The notes: generated by a model not told the origin, from the sequence alone. DNA of 15,158 bases from CALFCE01 sp964411665 (GCA_964411665.1 CAYPMR010000084.1:1-15158); one strand, 5' to 3'. Shown: positions 6,608-14,158, counted from the first letter of the stretch. Numbers and translations are program-made.

Positions 6608-7144
6608 TCAGGCTTTCTTCTTTGCTTCTTTCATTGCTACGTACTCACCCAGATAACGAACACCTTTACCCTTATAAGGTTCGGGTGGTCGGTAGCTACG
6701 AATATCTGCTGCTACCTGTCCGACAATCTGTTTGTTCGAACCGGTAATCACTATCTCGGTCTGGCTTGGTGTTTCTACTTTTACACCGTCAGGTATTTTG
6801 TGTACCACAGGGTGTGAGAAGCCCAGATTGAGGTTAACCGAGTTACCCTGTGCCTGCGCACGATAACCCACTCCGCGCAATTCAAGCTTTTTCTCAAATC
6901 CGTCACTGACACCAGTCACCAGGTTGTTCAGCAAAGACCTCATCGTACCGGCCATTGCAACACTGCCTTTTGCATCCCCTTTTGACTTGACACCCAGGAC
7001 ACCATCATCAAAAACGATTTCTACATCGCTATGTACCTGACAGGCCTCATTGCCTTTCGGGCCTTTGGCATTGACAGTCTGCCCGTCGATCTTTATCTCC
7101 ACGCCTTTCGGAATGGTGATCGGTTGTTTGGCTACGCGTGACAT
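6608..7144 (-). CDS. rplF: Large-subunit ribosomal protein L6
   Basis: 178 residues (E. coli 177), made of two repeated L6 domains: the first with IPKGVEIKIDGQTVNAKGPKGN, the second from about residue 90 with KKLELRGVGYRAQAQGNSVNLNLGFSHPV. The C-terminal signature RSYRPPEPYKGKGVRYLGE is intact. L6 binds near the sarcin-ricin loop and L7/L12 stalk base, where elongation factors dock. GGAT upstream of the ATG serves as ribosome binding site. The 128-nt gap to rplR is unusually long for an spc operon. Confidence 0.98.
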   Translation of the reverse strand: MSRVAKQPITIPKGVEIKIDGQTVNAKGPKGNEACQVHSDVEIVFDDGVLGVKSKGDAKGSVAMAGTMRSLLNNLVTGVSDGFEKKLELRGVGYRAQAQGNSVNLNLGFSHPVVHKIPDGVKVETPSQTEIVITGSNKQIVGQVAADIRSYRPPEPYKGKGVRYLGEYVAMKEAKKKA

Positions 7145-7188
7145 GTTTTATCCAGTAACAATTTTAATTATCGATCGATCTTTCTAAG

Positions 7189-7584
7189 TTATGACACCGA
7201 GCAAAGAATCTCGCCACCCTGACCAAGCGATATCGCTCTCGAACCTGTCATAACTCCCTTGGAAGTCGAAACAATCGAAATACCCAACCCACCGAGCACA
7301 ACGGGTATTTCCTGAACACTTGCGTATCTACGCAAACCAGGTCTACTGATTCGCTTGAGATTCTCGATAACCGGTTTGCCATCGAAGTATTTGAGCGTTA
7401 CCTCAAGCGTTCGTTTTGTTCCTTCATCGTGGGTTTCAAAGTCAGTTATATAACCTTCGTCCTTAAGGACATGGGCCACTGCACACTTCAATTTCGAAGA
7501 CGGCATGGATACAGACACTTTTTCTGCCTGCTGTCCGTTCCGGATTCGTGTCAACATATCCGCTATGGGATCCGACATACTCAT
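7189..7584 (-). CDS. rpsH: Small-subunit ribosomal protein S8
   Basis: 131 residues (E. coli 130). MSMSDPIADMLTRIRNGQ at the start, and ISRPGLRRYASVQEIPVVLGGLGISIVSTSKGVMT near the end, are canonical. S8 is a primary binder of 16S rRNA helix 21 and the repressor of the spc operon in E. coli. The first of two close Met codons is preferred: it matches E. coli MSMQDPIADM and has an unusually G-rich ribosome binding site (AAGGGGGG, 8 nt upstream). A 44-nt gap leads to rplF. Confidence 0.98.
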   Translation of the reverse strand: MSMSDPIADMLTRIRNGQQAEKVSVSMPSSKLKCAVAHVLKDEGYITDFETHDEGTKRTLEVTLKYFDGKPVIENLKRISRPGLRRYASVQEIPVVLGGLGISIVSTSKGVMTGSRAISLGQGGEILCSVS

Positions 7585-7598
7585 CGCTTATACCCCCC

Positions 7599-7904
7599 TT
7601 ACCACGAAGCCTTCACAAGCCCAGGGACATCACCACGCATGGCGGCTTCCCTTAACTTGTTCCGACTAAGACCAAATTTTCTGTAATAACCGTGCGGCCG
7701 CCCAGTAATACGGCAGCGATTACGCTGACGAGCGCTGCAAGAGTCACGTGGCAAAGTCTGCAAAGACTCTACTGCCAGCATCTTTTCTTCATACGAAGCA
7801 GATTCTGAGCTAATGATCTCTTTAAGTTCCTTGCGCTTTGCGCTGAACTTTTTAACCAATTTTTTCCGCCTGTTTTCGCGGGCTAACATTGACTTTTTTG
7901 CCAT
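7599..7904 (-). CDS. rpsN: Small-subunit ribosomal protein S14, long zinc-free form
   Basis: 101 residues, equal to E. coli S14. The C-terminal signature RNRCRITGRPHGYYRKFGLSRNKLREAAMRGDVPGLVKASW is intact. There is no CxxC pair, so this is the long form that does not bind zinc, as in most proteobacteria; the cysteines at DSC and NRC do not form a zinc ribbon. S14 packs in the 30S head with S3, S10 and S19. The ribosome binding site is weak (GGAA about 12 nt upstream). It stops 14 nt before rpsH. Confidence 0.98.
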   Translation of the reverse strand: MAKKSMLARENRRKKLVKKFSAKRKELKEIISSESASYEEKMLAVESLQTLPRDSCSARQRNRCRITGRPHGYYRKFGLSRNKLREAAMRGDVPGLVKASW

Positions 7905-7954
7905 CGGCTTTGTGGTTCCGGTACTTTGCCAGTTTGCTTAACGTGAGTCCGCGA

Positions 7955-8494
7955 CTACTGTCTGAACGGAAAGTTAAATTTCTGCAGCAATGCCAGTGCT
8001 TCCTGATCTGTCTTGGCACTGGTGGTTACTGTGATGTCCATTCCCCGTATCGCGTCAATCTTGTCGTAATCAATCTCAGGAAAAATTATCTGCTCTTTAA
8101 CGCCCATGCTGTAATTGCCGCGGCCATCAAAAGAACGATTGCTGATACCTCTGAAATCACGAATACGCGGTATTGCAATCGATACAAGACGATCCAGGAA
8201 TTCATACATGCGTGCCTGTCGCAAAGTTACCTTGCAACCGATAGGGTAACCATCACGAATCTTGAAACCGGCAATCGATTTACGCGCAAGTGTTACAACG
8301 GGTTTTTGCCCGCTAATTGCAATCATATCGCCAAGCGCGTTTTCGAGGACTTTCTTGTCACCTACCGCTTCGCCAAGACCCATATTTAGAGTGATCTTCT
8401 CGATACGCGGAACTTCCATCGCGCTCTTGTAAGAGAACTGCTCAACCAACTGCGGCACCACAGTTTCACGGTAGTGTTGAACCAATCTAGCCAT
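7955..8494 (-). CDS. rplE: Large-subunit ribosomal protein L5
   Basis: 179 residues, equal to E. coli. MEVPRIEKITLNMGLGEAVGDKKVLENAL, GQKPVVTLARKSIAGFKIRDGYPIGCKVTLR and the C-terminal GMDITVTTSAKTDQEALALLQKFNFPFR are all L5 signatures. L5 binds 5S rRNA with L18 and contacts the P-site tRNA elbow. In E. coli the S8 repressor binds spc mRNA around the start of this gene. Here codons 7-13 contain a possible stem (8456-8476; CACTAC with GTGGTG), which I could not match to the S8 target. Confidence 0.98.
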   Translation of the reverse strand: MARLVQHYRETVVPQLVEQFSYKSAMEVPRIEKITLNMGLGEAVGDKKVLENALGDMIAISGQKPVVTLARKSIAGFKIRDGYPIGCKVTLRQARMYEFLDRLVSIAIPRIRDFRGISNRSFDGRGNYSMGVKEQIIFPEIDYDKIDAIRGMDITVTTSAKTDQEALALLQKFNFPFRQ

Positions 8495-8808
8495 TACGCA
8501 TCCACCACGCTGTTGTCTGACTTGTAGTAGCGCACCTTCTTGCCATCTTCGATTCGAAAACCCACGCGATCCGCTTTGCTTTTCGCTGGATTAAAGTGGG
8601 CCACATTAGAGATATGCAATGGCGCCTCTATCTCGCTTATACCACCTGGGTCGCCGGCAGAAGGATTACCTTTCTTGTGCTTTTTAACCATGTTCACGCC
8701 GTCGACAATAACTTTGTTATCGCCCAGCAGATCCTGCACCTTGCCTCGGCGTCCCTTGTCGCGGCCGGCGATTACTATCACATCATCGCCCTGTTTAATC
8801 TTGTGCAT
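8494..8808 (-). CDS. rplX: Large-subunit ribosomal protein L24
   Basis: 104 residues, equal to E. coli. The KOW motif is near the N terminus (DDVIVIAGRDKGRRGKVQDL), followed by VDGVNMVKKHKKGNPSAGDPGGI and the C-terminal strand FRIEDGKKVRYYKSD. L24 is one of the two assembly-initiator proteins of the 50S subunit, binding the 5' end of 23S rRNA. Its TAA overlaps the rplE ATG by one base (TAATG), so rplE translation is probably coupled. Confidence 0.98.
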   Translation of the reverse strand: MHKIKQGDDVIVIAGRDKGRRGKVQDLLGDNKVIVDGVNMVKKHKKGNPSAGDPGGISEIEAPLHISNVAHFNPAKSKADRVGFRIEDGKKVRYYKSDNSVVDA

Positions 8809-8844
8809 CAGCCTGTCCCGGAATTCAAATTCTGTTTATTGCAA

Positions 8845-9213
8845 TCAAAGTACTTCTGGCGCCAGTGAAACAATTTTCATGAACCGCTCAGATCGTAACT
8901 CACGTGTTACAGGGCCGAAGATACGTGTACCGATCGGCTCAAGCTTGGCGTTCAAAAGAACCGCAGCATTCTGATCAAAACGGATTGCAGATCCATCAGA
9001 TCTACGAATCCCTTTGCGAGTACGGACAACAACGGCGTTATACACTTCGCCTTTTTTTACCTTGCCACGCGGAATCGCATCCTTGATGCTTACCTTGATG
9101 ACGTCCCCTACACGGGCATAACGACGATGCGAACCACCCAGCACCTTGATGCATTGCATGCTACGCGCACCGCTGTTATCAGCTGCGTTCAAAACGGTTT
9201 GCATTTGAATCAT
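8845..9213 (-). CDS. rplN: Large-subunit ribosomal protein L14
   Basis: 122 residues (E. coli 123). MIQMQTVLNAADNSGAR, CIKVLGGSHRRYARVGDVIKVSIKDAIPRGKVKKG and the ending GTRIFGPVTRELRSERFMKIVSLAPEVL are diagnostic. L14 lies at the subunit interface, contacts L19 and the 16S rRNA, and is the target of the silencing factor RsfS. AAAGG lies 7 nt upstream of the ATG. It is the first gene of the spc group, followed by 36 nt before rplX. Confidence 0.98.
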   Translation of the reverse strand: MIQMQTVLNAADNSGARSMQCIKVLGGSHRRYARVGDVIKVSIKDAIPRGKVKKGEVYNAVVVRTRKGIRRSDGSAIRFDQNAAVLLNAKLEPIGTRIFGPVTRELRSERFMKIVSLAPEVL

Positions 9214-9232
9214 GTCGTTACCTTTGCCCGTT

Positions 9233-9251
9233 CACCGGTATCTGACCGATG
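9233..9251 (-). repeat. Hairpin upstream of rplN at the S10/spc junction
   Basis: On the minus strand CATCGGT and ACCGGTG form a 7-bp stem with one G-U pair and a 5-nt loop. It ends 19 nt before the rplN ATG, just ahead of its AAAGG ribosome binding site. In E. coli the spc promoter lies in the equivalent rpsQ-rplN gap. Here I see no convincing -35/-10 pair in the 86 nt, only AT-rich sequence with weak matches. Confidence 0.4.
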
Positions 9252-9299
9252 TGTATTCTTTTCATTTTTATTTGTGAGTGTTTCGCAAACAACCACAAA

Positions 9300-9587
9300 C
9301 TATCCAGCTGTATTTTCTATGACTTGATCCAGCGCCCACGATTTTGTTTTTGATATCGGACGGGTCTCTTTAATTCGAACAACATCACCGATATTCAGGC
9401 TATTCTCAGGATCATGTACATGGAACTTCTTTGAACGTCGTACATATTTTCCGTAAACCGGGTGCTTAACCCGGCGCTCTACCAATACCGTAGCTGTCTG
9501 TTCCATTTTGTTACTGGTAACACGACCAACGGCTGTGCGATTGAGCTTGCCATCATCGGAGTTTGTCTGTTCGGATTCAGAATTCAT
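9300..9587 (-). CDS. rpsQ: Small-subunit ribosomal protein S17
   Basis: 95 residues, about 11 more than E. coli (84). The core is a standard S17 OB fold: GRVTSNKMEQTATVLVERRVKHPVYGKYVRRSKKFHVHD, then IGDVVRIKETRPISKTKSW. The extra length is an acidic, Ser/Asn-rich N-terminal tail (MNSESEQTNSDDGKLN) ahead of the fold; no internal Met or obvious GTG offers a shorter start before the core, and the ribosome binding site is weak (AAAGA). S17 is a primary 16S rRNA-binding protein of the 30S body. It is the last gene of the S10 group, followed by 86 nt before rplN. Confidence 0.97.
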   Translation of the reverse strand: MNSESEQTNSDDGKLNRTAVGRVTSNKMEQTATVLVERRVKHPVYGKYVRRSKKFHVHDPENSLNIGDVVRIKETRPISKTKSWALDQVIENTAG

Positions 9588-9634
9588 AAGTCTTGTCTTT
9601 AAGCAATTATTCGCCGCAACAACGCGTGGCTTGT

Positions 9635-9829
9635 TTACTGTTCAGTGCGTTTTTCTGTAAGAACTGTTTGCACTCGCGCTATGTCCTTTCTGACTCGAGA
9701 ATAGTTATGCGGCTTTACGTCCTGGCCACTTCCCGCCTGCATGCGAAGGTTAAATTGTTCACGTAACAGCGCATCAAGCTCATCACGCAATTCTTTCGCA
9801 TCTTTTTCACGAAGGTCTTTAGCATCCAT
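9635..9829 (-). CDS. rpmC: Large-subunit ribosomal protein L29
   Basis: 64 residues (E. coli 63), all helical: two helices, with LREKDAKELRDELDALLREQFNLRMQ in the first and VRKDIARVQTVLTEK in the second, as in the L29 hairpin. L29 sits next to L23 at the tunnel exit. The ATG shares its first base with the TGA of rplP. A 47-nt gap separates it from rpsQ. Confidence 0.97.
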   Translation of the reverse strand: MDAKDLREKDAKELRDELDALLREQFNLRMQAGSGQDVKPHNYSRVRKDIARVQTVLTEKRTEQ

Positions 9830-10242
9830 CAGGCAAGCGTCCGGGTTACAAAAGTGGTTCTGATTGGTAACTTGGCCGCAGCCAATGCGAAGGCTTCGCG
9901 AGCAGTTTCCTCGGTGACACCTTCCATCTCATAAAGCATTTTGCCGGGCTGGATTTTCGCTACCCAGTACTCGACATTACCCTTACCTTTACCCATTCGT
10001 ACTTCGATAGGCTTTTTGGTAACAGGTGTATCAGGAAAAATACGAATCCAGATTTTACCGCCACGTTTAATATGCCTTGTCATGGCACGTCGTGCGGCTT
10101 CGATCTGTCTAGCGGTCAGGCGCCCACGGTCGGTTGCTTTAAGGCCGTACTCCCCAAAGCTCACCTTGTTACCGTTTTGCGCAAGGCCACGATTCCGTGA
10201 TTTTTGCTGCTTTCTGAATTTTGTACGTTTCGGTTGTAACAT
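9829..10242 (-). CDS. rplP: Large-subunit ribosomal protein L16
   Basis: 137 residues (E. coli 136). MLQPKRTKFRKQQKSRNRGLAQ at the start, then GRLTARQIEAARRAMTRH and VRMGKGKGNVEYWVAKIQPG, are near-identical to E. coli. Arg82 matches the arginine hydroxylated by the RoxA/YcfD oxygenase in relatives. L16 binds between the peptidyl-transferase centre and the A-site tRNA elbow. The start lies 2 nt after the rpsC stop, and its TGA overlaps the rpmC ATG by one base (TGATG), a tight coupling. Confidence 0.98.
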   Translation of the reverse strand: MLQPKRTKFRKQQKSRNRGLAQNGNKVSFGEYGLKATDRGRLTARQIEAARRAMTRHIKRGGKIWIRIFPDTPVTKKPIEVRMGKGKGNVEYWVAKIQPGKMLYEMEGVTEETAREAFALAAAKLPIRTTFVTRTLA

Positions 10243-10244
10243 GA

Positions 10245-10937
10245 TCAGGCCTTTGCAGGAGCGTTCTCGGTAGCGTCGGTATTATCTCTCTTACTGTCCA
10301 GGTCAAATACCTCGCCATTACAAATCCATACCTTTATACCGATAACACCATAGGTTGTATGTGCTTCGGCAGTACCGTAATCGATGTCAGCGCGCAGCGT
10401 ATGCAACGGTACACGACCGTCGTGATACCACTCACGGCGGGCTATCTCAGCCCCGTTCAAACGACCGGATACAGCGATCTTCACACCTTGTGCACCAAGG
10501 CGCATGGTGTTTGTTAATACTCTCTTCATAGCGCGTCTGAACATCACACGTCGTTCAAGCTGCTGTGCAACACTTTCAGCGACCAACTGTGCATCGAGTT
10601 CCGGTTTACGAATTTCTGCGATATTAATCTTGATGTTATTAATATTCAGACCAAGCATCGGTGCAATCTTGCGACGGATACGTTCGATATCCTCACCTTT
10701 CTTGCCGATAACAATACCGGGGCGAGCCGAATGCACATTAATCACAACAGCTTTTGCCGGGCGATCAATGTGAATCTTGCTGACAGACGCATGTGCGAGT
10801 TCCTTCTTCAGGTACTCTCTCACCTTGATATCATCATTCAGATAATTGGCGTAGTCTTCCGTGTCTGCATACCACGTGGAATTCCAATCCGAGGAAATGC
10901 CAAGCCTGATGCCAATTGGATGTACTTTTTGTCCCAT
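10245..10937 (-). CDS. rpsC: Small-subunit ribosomal protein S3
   Basis: 230 residues (E. coli 233). The start MGQKVHPIGIRLGI is canonical. A type-II KH domain follows, with its GxxG loop as GKKG at 78-81 (IVIGKKGEDI), then the C-terminal domain with GVKIAVSGRLNGAEIARREWYHDGRVPLHTLRADIDYG. S3 sits in the 30S head at the mRNA entry channel, where with S4 and S5 it takes part in the helicase activity. Only a short GGAT directly before the ATG serves as ribosome binding site. It stops 2 nt before rplP, so the two are probably translationally coupled. Confidence 0.98.
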   Translation of the reverse strand: MGQKVHPIGIRLGISSDWNSTWYADTEDYANYLNDDIKVREYLKKELAHASVSKIHIDRPAKAVVINVHSARPGIVIGKKGEDIERIRRKIAPMLGLNINNIKINIAEIRKPELDAQLVAESVAQQLERRVMFRRAMKRVLTNTMRLGAQGVKIAVSGRLNGAEIARREWYHDGRVPLHTLRADIDYGTAEAHTTYGVIGIKVWICNGEVFDLDSKRDNTDATENAPAKA

Positions 10938-11011
10938 ATCCAGTTTCTTTGCTTTGTCTAGCGTTTAAGAAAGCTACTTTAAAAGTAATTCGTTGGTTTG
11001 TTTAGCTGACG

Positions 11012-11344
11012 TTATTCGTCTGCCACAGTCACAGTAATGTGACTGGTACGTTTCAGAATCTGGTTAGCCCGCCCTTTAGCGCGAGGCTGAATGCGTTTCA
11101 TTACCGGCCCGGCGTCAACGCACACGGCAGAGACGCGCAGTTCGTCGATATCAGCGCCTTCATTGTGCTCGGCATTGGCAATAGCAGAATCGACAAGTTT
11201 CTTAACGATAGCGCCAGCTTTCTTTTCACTGAAAGTCAAAATCTCAAGCGCTTTCTCTACCGGTAATCCACGTATCTGATCTGCAACCAGCCGCGCTTTC
11301 TGCGGAGATATGCGAGCGTGCTTCAATGTTGAATTGACATGCAT
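11012..11344 (-). CDS. rplV: Large-subunit ribosomal protein L22
   Basis: 110 residues, the same as E. coli. ARISPQKARLVADQIRGLPVEKAL at the N terminus and the long beta-hairpin around VDAGPVMKRIQPRAKGRANQI, which reaches into the exit tunnel next to L4, are both clear. Mutations in this hairpin give macrolide resistance in relatives; the loop here looks wild-type. The N terminus MHVNSTLKHARIS shows the usual start. AGAGAA upstream of the ATG serves as the ribosome binding site. A 74-nt gap to rpsC contains the odd palindrome TACTTTTAAAGTA. Confidence 0.98.
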   Translation of the reverse strand: MHVNSTLKHARISPQKARLVADQIRGLPVEKALEILTFSEKKAGAIVKKLVDSAIANAEHNEGADIDELRVSAVCVDAGPVMKRIQPRAKGRANQILKRTSHITVTVADE

Positions 11345-11382
11345 AGTTAAATTCTCTACTGGTCTTTGCAGTATCGTTTTCT

Positions 11383-11655
11383 TTATCGCGCTTTCTTGTC
11401 AGCCACGTGACCTTTATAGGTCCGTGTAGATGCAAATTCGCCCAACTTGTGTCCAACCATATTCTCTGATATGAGCACCGGCACGTGTTGACGTCCGTTA
11501 TGTACCGCAATCGTTAATCCCACCATGTCAGGCAGAATCATCGAGCGCCGCGACCAGGTTTTGATGGGTCGCTTGCTGTTCGCTTCGCGTGCTTCGTCAA
11601 CTTTCTTAATCAAGTGATGATCAACGAAAGGACCTTTTTTGAGGGAACGTGGCAT
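11383..11655 (-). CDS. rpsS: Small-subunit ribosomal protein S19
   Basis: 90 residues (E. coli 92). It begins MPRSLKKGPFVDHHLIKKV and contains IKTWSRRSMILPDMVGLTIAVHNGRQHVPV and GHKLGEFASTRTYKGH, the full S19 signature. S19 forms a complex with S13 in the 30S head and contacts the A-site finger of 23S rRNA. GAGG lies 7 nt upstream of the ATG, a good ribosome binding site. It is followed by a 38-nt gap before rplV. Confidence 0.98.
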   Translation of the reverse strand: MPRSLKKGPFVDHHLIKKVDEAREANSKRPIKTWSRRSMILPDMVGLTIAVHNGRQHVPVLISENMVGHKLGEFASTRTYKGHVADKKAR

Positions 11656-11676
11656 TTCTTGGCCTCGGATTAATCG

Positions 11677-12504
11677 TTATTTCTTGTTGCGCCGGCGAAC
11701 AATCATATTGTCCGTACGCTTGTTCGAACGAGTCTTGTAGCCTTTTGTCGGTGTGCCCCAGGGACTGACTGGATGACGACCACCTGATGTTCGACCCTCA
11801 CCACCACCATGCGGATGATCTACCGGGTTCATCGCTACACCACGAACAGTTGGTCGAACACCGCGCCAGCGCTTAGCACCCGCTTTACCCAATTTACGCA
11901 ACGCATGCTCGGCATTACCGACTTCACCGATTGTCGCTCGACATTCAGACTGTACTTTACGCATCTCACCTGAGCGTAAGCGCAGTGTGCAATAGATACC
12001 TTCGCGTGCAACCAACTGGATCGCAGCACCGGCACTACGCCCGATTTGCGCACCACGACCTGGCTTCAATTCAACACAATGCACGGTTGTTCCAACCGGG
12101 ATGTTCTGCAATGGCAGACAATTTCCGGGCTTAATGGGTGCTTCGCTACCGGACATGATTTGATCACCGGCTTTTAAGTGCCGTGGCGCTATCATGTAGC
12201 GGCGCTCACCATCTGCATACAGAACCAGTGCGATATTGGCTGTGCGATTTGGATCGTATTCCAGCCTTTCGATCTTGGCGGGGATACCATCTTTGTTGCG
12301 CTTGAAATCTATAACGCGATAGCGCTGCTTGTGCCCGCCACCAATATGTCTCTGGGTGATACGACCTTTGTTATTGCGCCCGCCGGACTTGCCAAACGAC
12401 TCAACCAATGGCTCGTAAGGACCTTCCTTCGACAGCTCAGGGTTGACAACCCTTACCTGGAATCGCCGCCCTGCGGATGTTGGTTTTGACTTAACTAATG
12501 CCAT
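11677..12504 (-). CDS. rplB: Large-subunit ribosomal protein L2
   Basis: 275 residues (E. coli 273). The N-terminal OB fold and central SH3-like domain bind 23S rRNA; NPVDHPHGGGEGRTSGG (226-242) is the conserved C-terminal loop near the peptidyl-transferase centre, including the histidine equivalent to E. coli His229. The tail KRTDNMIVRRRNKK is typical. L2 is needed for subunit association and 50S activity. I see no good Shine-Dalgarno sequence before the ATG (upstream TAGTACGTAACG), which is unusual for such a highly expressed protein. The 53-nt gap behind rplW may carry other signals. It ends 21 nt before rpsS. Confidence 0.98.
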   Translation of the reverse strand: MALVKSKPTSAGRRFQVRVVNPELSKEGPYEPLVESFGKSGGRNNKGRITQRHIGGGHKQRYRVIDFKRNKDGIPAKIERLEYDPNRTANIALVLYADGERRYMIAPRHLKAGDQIMSGSEAPIKPGNCLPLQNIPVGTTVHCVELKPGRGAQIGRSAGAAIQLVAREGIYCTLRLRSGEMRKVQSECRATIGEVGNAEHALRKLGKAGAKRWRGVRPTVRGVAMNPVDHPHGGGEGRTSGGRHPVSPWGTPTKGYKTRSNKRTDNMIVRRRNKK

Positions 12505-12557
12505 CGTTACGTACTAGTGTTAATTAACAGGAACAAGGTGTCTGAGTACCCAACTAC

Positions 12558-12866
12558 CTAACCTTCTACTGCAACAAAATCCAGATCTTCGCCGTCGGCC
12601 AATCGAACCGTTGCCTTCTTCCAGCTTTTGCGCTTGCCCAGGGTCTGACCGAATCGTTTGGTCTTGCCTTTGACATTTGAAATCTGCACTGCAATAACCG
12701 TCACACCGAACAACTGCTCAACCGCATTACGCACATCAAGCTTGGTAGCATCAGAGGTCACACGAAACGTGTGCCGGCCATCGATCTCGGCGCTCATCGC
12801 TGTCTTTTCAGATATATGCGGAGACAACAGGACACCATACAAATTTGTTTTACTGTTTCCACTCAT
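12558..12866 (-). CDS. rplW: Large-subunit ribosomal protein L23
   Basis: 102 residues (E. coli 100). It opens LYGVLLSPHISEKTAM and has KLDVRNAVEQLFGVTVIAVQISNVKGKTKRFG, the L23 fold with its rRNA-binding arm. L23 sits at the tunnel exit and is the docking site for trigger factor and the signal recognition particle. The start is 2 nt after the rplD stop, so translation is probably coupled. It is followed by 53 nt before rplB, a gap carrying two adjacent palindromes (ACTAGT and GTTAATTAAC near 12513-12528). Confidence 0.98.
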   Translation of the reverse strand: MSGNSKTNLYGVLLSPHISEKTAMSAEIDGRHTFRVTSDATKLDVRNAVEQLFGVTVIAVQISNVKGKTKRFGQTLGKRKSWKKATVRLADGEDLDFVAVEG

Positions 12867-12868
12867 TG

Positions 12869-13474
12869 TCAGTCTCCCAGACGCTCATCCAGCATTTTCA
12901 GTGCAGCAGGTGACGCAATGATGTGCTTGTATCGCATCAGACTTACAGGGTCGATGCCATCTACATCAAGGACCTGGATATTCGGAATATTTCTGCTGGC
13001 GAAATACAACGATGACTGAACCTCATCGACCAGTATCAACGCATTATCGATGTCCATTGATTTGAGCTTCTCGCCAAGCAAGCGCGTTTTGGGCTCACTG
13101 GGCACAATGTCATCAGCAACTATCAAACTACCGTTTTCAGCAGCTCTGGAGAGAATGCTGCGTATCGCGCCGCGATACATTTTCTTGTTTACTTTCTGGC
13201 TGTAGTCACGTTTCTTTGCTGCGAAGGTAACACCACCCCCGGTCCATATCGGACTTCTTGAGGTACCGGCGCGTGCTCGACCCGTGCCTTTTTGTCGCCA
13301 GGGCTTGGCACCGCCACCACGCACTTCAGAGCGGGTCAATTGAGCGGCATTGCCCGACCGACCACCAGCCATATAGGCAGTCACCACCTGATGAACCAGT
13401 GTTTCGTTATAAGTGGCGCCGAACACAGTGTCCGACAGGGACACACTAGCTCCGGATGACGATTTGATTTCCAC
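12869..13474 (-). CDS. rplD: Large-subunit ribosomal protein L4
   Basis: 201 residues, the same length as E. coli L4, starting with GTG. The extended loop at about residues 45-85, with KPWRQKGTGRARAG and SPIWTGGGVTF, lines the polypeptide exit tunnel beside L22; the GIDPVSLMRYKHII segment belongs to the globular domain. In E. coli, L4 also represses its own operon by binding the S10 leader and promoting transcription termination and translational block. Whether that holds here is open, because the leader has moved to a position upstream of rplC. It lies 12 nt after rplC, with AGGG about 10 nt upstream of the GTG, and 2 nt before rplW. Confidence 0.98.
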   Translation of the reverse strand: MEIKSSSGASVSLSDTVFGATYNETLVHQVVTAYMAGGRSGNAAQLTRSEVRGGGAKPWRQKGTGRARAGTSRSPIWTGGGVTFAAKKRDYSQKVNKKMYRGAIRSILSRAAENGSLIVADDIVPSEPKTRLLGEKLKSMDIDNALILVDEVQSSLYFASRNIPNIQVLDVDGIDPVSLMRYKHIIASPAALKMLDERLGD

Positions 13475-13486
13475 TGTCGTTATACC

Positions 13487-14143
13487 CTAGGCTTTTGGTT
13501 TTCGTTTTATCTTGACTGCTGGCCTGACCAGCACATCGCCCCCTTTGGGCCCTGGCACCGCACCGCGGACCAGAATTACGTTTTTCTCAGAATCTATTTT
13601 TACAACATCGAGATTTTGTGTTGTCACTTGAGCAGCACCCATATGACCGGCCATCTTCTTGCCCTTGAATACACGCCCTGGCGTCTGGTTCTGTCCAATG
13701 GAACCTGGTGCACGGTGCGAGATCGAGTTACCGTGCGTTGCATCCTGCATTTTAAAGTTGTGGCGTTTGACACCACCCTGAAAACCCTTACCTATGCTGG
13801 TACCAGTGACATCAACCTTATTTGCCTCGGCAAACAATTCAACGCCTATTTCACTACCGACGGCCAGTTCGTCCCCTTCCCCTTCCTCGAGGCGGAACTC
13901 CCACAGCCCACGACCTGCTTCGACACCAGTGGCGGCGAAGTAGCCTTGCTCGCTCTTACTGAGCTTTGAATTCTTGATCTCTCCAGCTGTTACTTGAACG
14001 GCACTGTAGCCATCCTCTTCCTTGACGCGCTTTGCAGTCACACGATTCTTGTCAACAAGAATAACGGTGACAGGCGCAGCTGCTCCGTCTTCATCGAAGA
14101 CGCGTGTCATGCCAATTTTTTTACCCACCACGCCGAGTGTCAT
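13487..14143 (-). CDS. rplC: Large-subunit ribosomal protein L3
   Basis: 218 residues (E. coli 209). It begins MTLGVVGKKIGMTRVF and contains DVTGTSIGKGFQGGVKRHNF and the GSIGQNQTPG loop (147-156), which reaches the peptidyl-transferase centre; Gln153 corresponds to the glutamine methylated by PrmB in E. coli. L3 is an early 50S assembly protein that binds the 3' domain of 23S rRNA. The ATG has a strong GAGGAG 5 nt upstream (14149-14154), and the gene ends with TAG 12 nt before rplD. It is here the first gene of the S10 operon, behind a long repeat-bearing leader, where E. coli has rpsJ first. The extra residues sit mostly in the acidic EEGEGDE region and at the C terminus. Confidence 0.98.
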   Translation of the reverse strand: MTLGVVGKKIGMTRVFDEDGAAAPVTVILVDKNRVTAKRVKEEDGYSAVQVTAGEIKNSKLSKSEQGYFAATGVEAGRGLWEFRLEEGEGDELAVGSEIGVELFAEANKVDVTGTSIGKGFQGGVKRHNFKMQDATHGNSISHRAPGSIGQNQTPGRVFKGKKMAGHMGAAQVTTQNLDVVKIDSEKNVILVRGAVPGPKGGDVLVRPAVKIKRKPKA

Positions 14144-14158
14144 TTTGACTCCTCAAAT

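Noticed and set aside
7599..7904. Zinc-binding S14
   Set aside because: The cysteines present are not in a CxxC pair and the length is that of the zinc-free form.
7889..8389. 166-codon plus-strand frame
   Set aside because: Antisense to rplE; no family resemblance and no ribosome binding site seen.
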